The position numbers and the translations under genes were made by a program. Positions 32,383 to 33,070 of a stretch of 33,070 nt of DNA are shown here, piece by piece; positions within the stretch are counted from its first letter, which is position 1; every line of letters begins with the position of its first letter. Origin of the DNA: Acidiferrobacteraceae bacterium (lineage in GTDB: Bacteria > Pseudomonadota > Gammaproteobacteria > Arenicellales > UBA868); contig JABINT010000077.1 in assembly GCA_018698075.1 (NCBI GenBank), positions 1 to 33,070 on the forward strand. The letters run 5' to 3'. Under the pieces are notes generated by a model, which did not search any database, was not told the DNA's origin, and worked only from the letters and a program-made list of their open reading frames with translations.

Positions 32383-33070
32383 ATGAGAATCACCTGTATC
32401 CGAGTTTTTAGGGCTGACCTGCCGCTGAAAGAAGGCAGTTACAGTTGGTCGACACAATCCCATGCAGCATTTGATACTACGGTAGTACTTGTCGAAACCG
32501 ATCAGGGTATCACTGGTGTCGGTGAGTGCTGTCCACTGGGTCCGACCTACCTGCCTGCCTATGCGCAAGGTGTGCGTGCAGGCATCTCGCAACTCGCGCC
32601 GAGCTTGATTGGTGAGGATCCGACCCAGATTGAGTGCATCAACGACACCATGGATGCCCTGCTTAAAGGTCACCCTTATGTCAAGTCAGCCATTGATATG
32701 GCGTGCTGGGACATTTTGGGAAAAGTATCAGGTCTTCCGCTTTACACCTTGCTGGGCGGACTGCGCCAGGAGAAGGTCACCCTCTATAAAGTGGTTACCC
32801 GTGCTGACCCGGGTGCGATGGCAGAGCGTATCCCCGAATATCGTGCCCAGGGGTATCGCCAGTTTCAGGTCAAAGTCGGTGAGGATCCAGCGACCGATAT
32901 CATCCGCATTCACCGGGTCGCGCAAGAAATGGAAGCGGGCGAGGTCTTAAATGCCGACGCCAACACCGGGTGGAAACAACACGAAGCTTTGCAGGTTGCC
33001 AATGCGATTGCGGATCTGGCAACACAGACCGGTATCCGCCTGACTTTCGAGCAGCCCTGCCTTTCCTACG
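32383..33070 (+). CDS. Second enolase-superfamily enzyme, cut by window edge
   Basis: The reading frame runs from ATG 32383 to the end of the window with no stop (229 residues seen of about 370). The N-terminal capping domain has GVGECCPLGPTYLPAYAQGV, then SAIDMACWDILGK, then the barrel with QVKVG (catalytic lysine K164), the first metal ligand in NADANTGW (D192) and the second in FEQP (E223). The GPTYLPAY...RAGI style is, from memory, common in enzymes annotated as cis-3-hydroxyproline dehydratase or hydroxyproline-betaine epimerase, which fits the adjacent dehydrogenase complex. Third ligand and second lysine are outside the window. No strong ribosome site was seen. Confidence 0.85.
   Translation, partial: MRITCIRVFRADLPLKEGSYSWSTQSHAAFDTTVVLVETDQGITGVGECCPLGPTYLPAYAQGVRAGISQLAPSLIGEDPTQIECINDTMDALLKGHPYVKSAIDMACWDILGKVSGLPLYTLLGGLRQEKVTLYKVVTRADPGAMAERIPEYRAQGYRQFQVKVGEDPATDIIRIHRVAQEMEAGEVLNADANTGWKQHEALQVANAIADLATQTGIRLTFEQPCLSY

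Noticed and set aside
1-33070. Search for tRNA, rRNA, CRISPR, insertion sequences and prophage genes
   Set aside because: No cloverleaf, repeat array, transposase, integrase or long terminal inverted repeat was recognised by eye; specific scanners would be needed to exclude small RNAs.

Overview
The window reads as chromosomal DNA of a proteobacterium, most likely a marine gammaproteobacterium. Codon use is balanced, and the glycolate-type malate synthase, LysR regulators and Sec and Tat exported binding proteins all fit that group. The taxonomic call is inferred from protein style and is not proven. I saw no rRNA, tRNA, CRISPR array, insertion sequence or phage gene.

Left part (1-8766): a sulfonate catabolism block. 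After the 3' end of malate synthase G (+), four minus-strand genes in the order msmA-msmB-msmC-msmD encode a methanesulfonate monooxygenase. They are the Rieske hydroxylase alpha subunit with the unusual 26-residue Rieske spacing, the beta subunit, a Rieske ferredoxin and a flavin/2Fe-2S reductase. The expected reaction is methanesulfonate + O2 + NADH to formaldehyde + sulfite. Upstream are a divergent PanB-like hydroxymethyltransferase with a lysine-rich tail, a TauE/SafE-type anion (sulfite) exporter and a LysR regulator.

Middle (8823-12428): an unrelated-looking module of an ABC-2 permease fused to a GldG-type auxiliary domain, its ATPase, and a small membrane protein.

Sulfonate-type importer (12482-17338, minus strand): one secreted TauA/SsuA-like binding protein followed by two permease-ATPase pairs. 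The two ATPases carry complementary losses (switch histidine in one, signature glycine in the other), which predicts a heterodimer with one canonical and one degenerate ATP site. The binding-protein gene and msmA share two upstream sequence boxes, so the importer and the monooxygenase are probably co-regulated.

Right part (17637-33070): a second catabolic island. A ten-gene minus-strand operon runs binding protein, permease, enolase-superfamily enzyme, permease, two ATPases, and then four subunits of an HcnABC/opine-oxidase/D-hydroxyproline-dehydrogenase-like flavoprotein complex. The binding protein is the strangest object in the window: its lobes are in circularly permuted order behind a Tat signal. 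A divergent LysR regulator, an M28 zinc peptidase, an MFS carrier and a second enolase-superfamily gene (cut by the window edge) flank the operon. I infer uptake of a peptide-, opine- or imino-acid-like compound, isomerisation or epimerisation, and then oxidation to a keto/imino acid. The substrate cannot be read from sequence.

Several operons contain stem-loops at internal gene borders, including true terminator-like hairpins after msmB and after the sulfonate binding-protein gene. These would lower expression of the distal genes.
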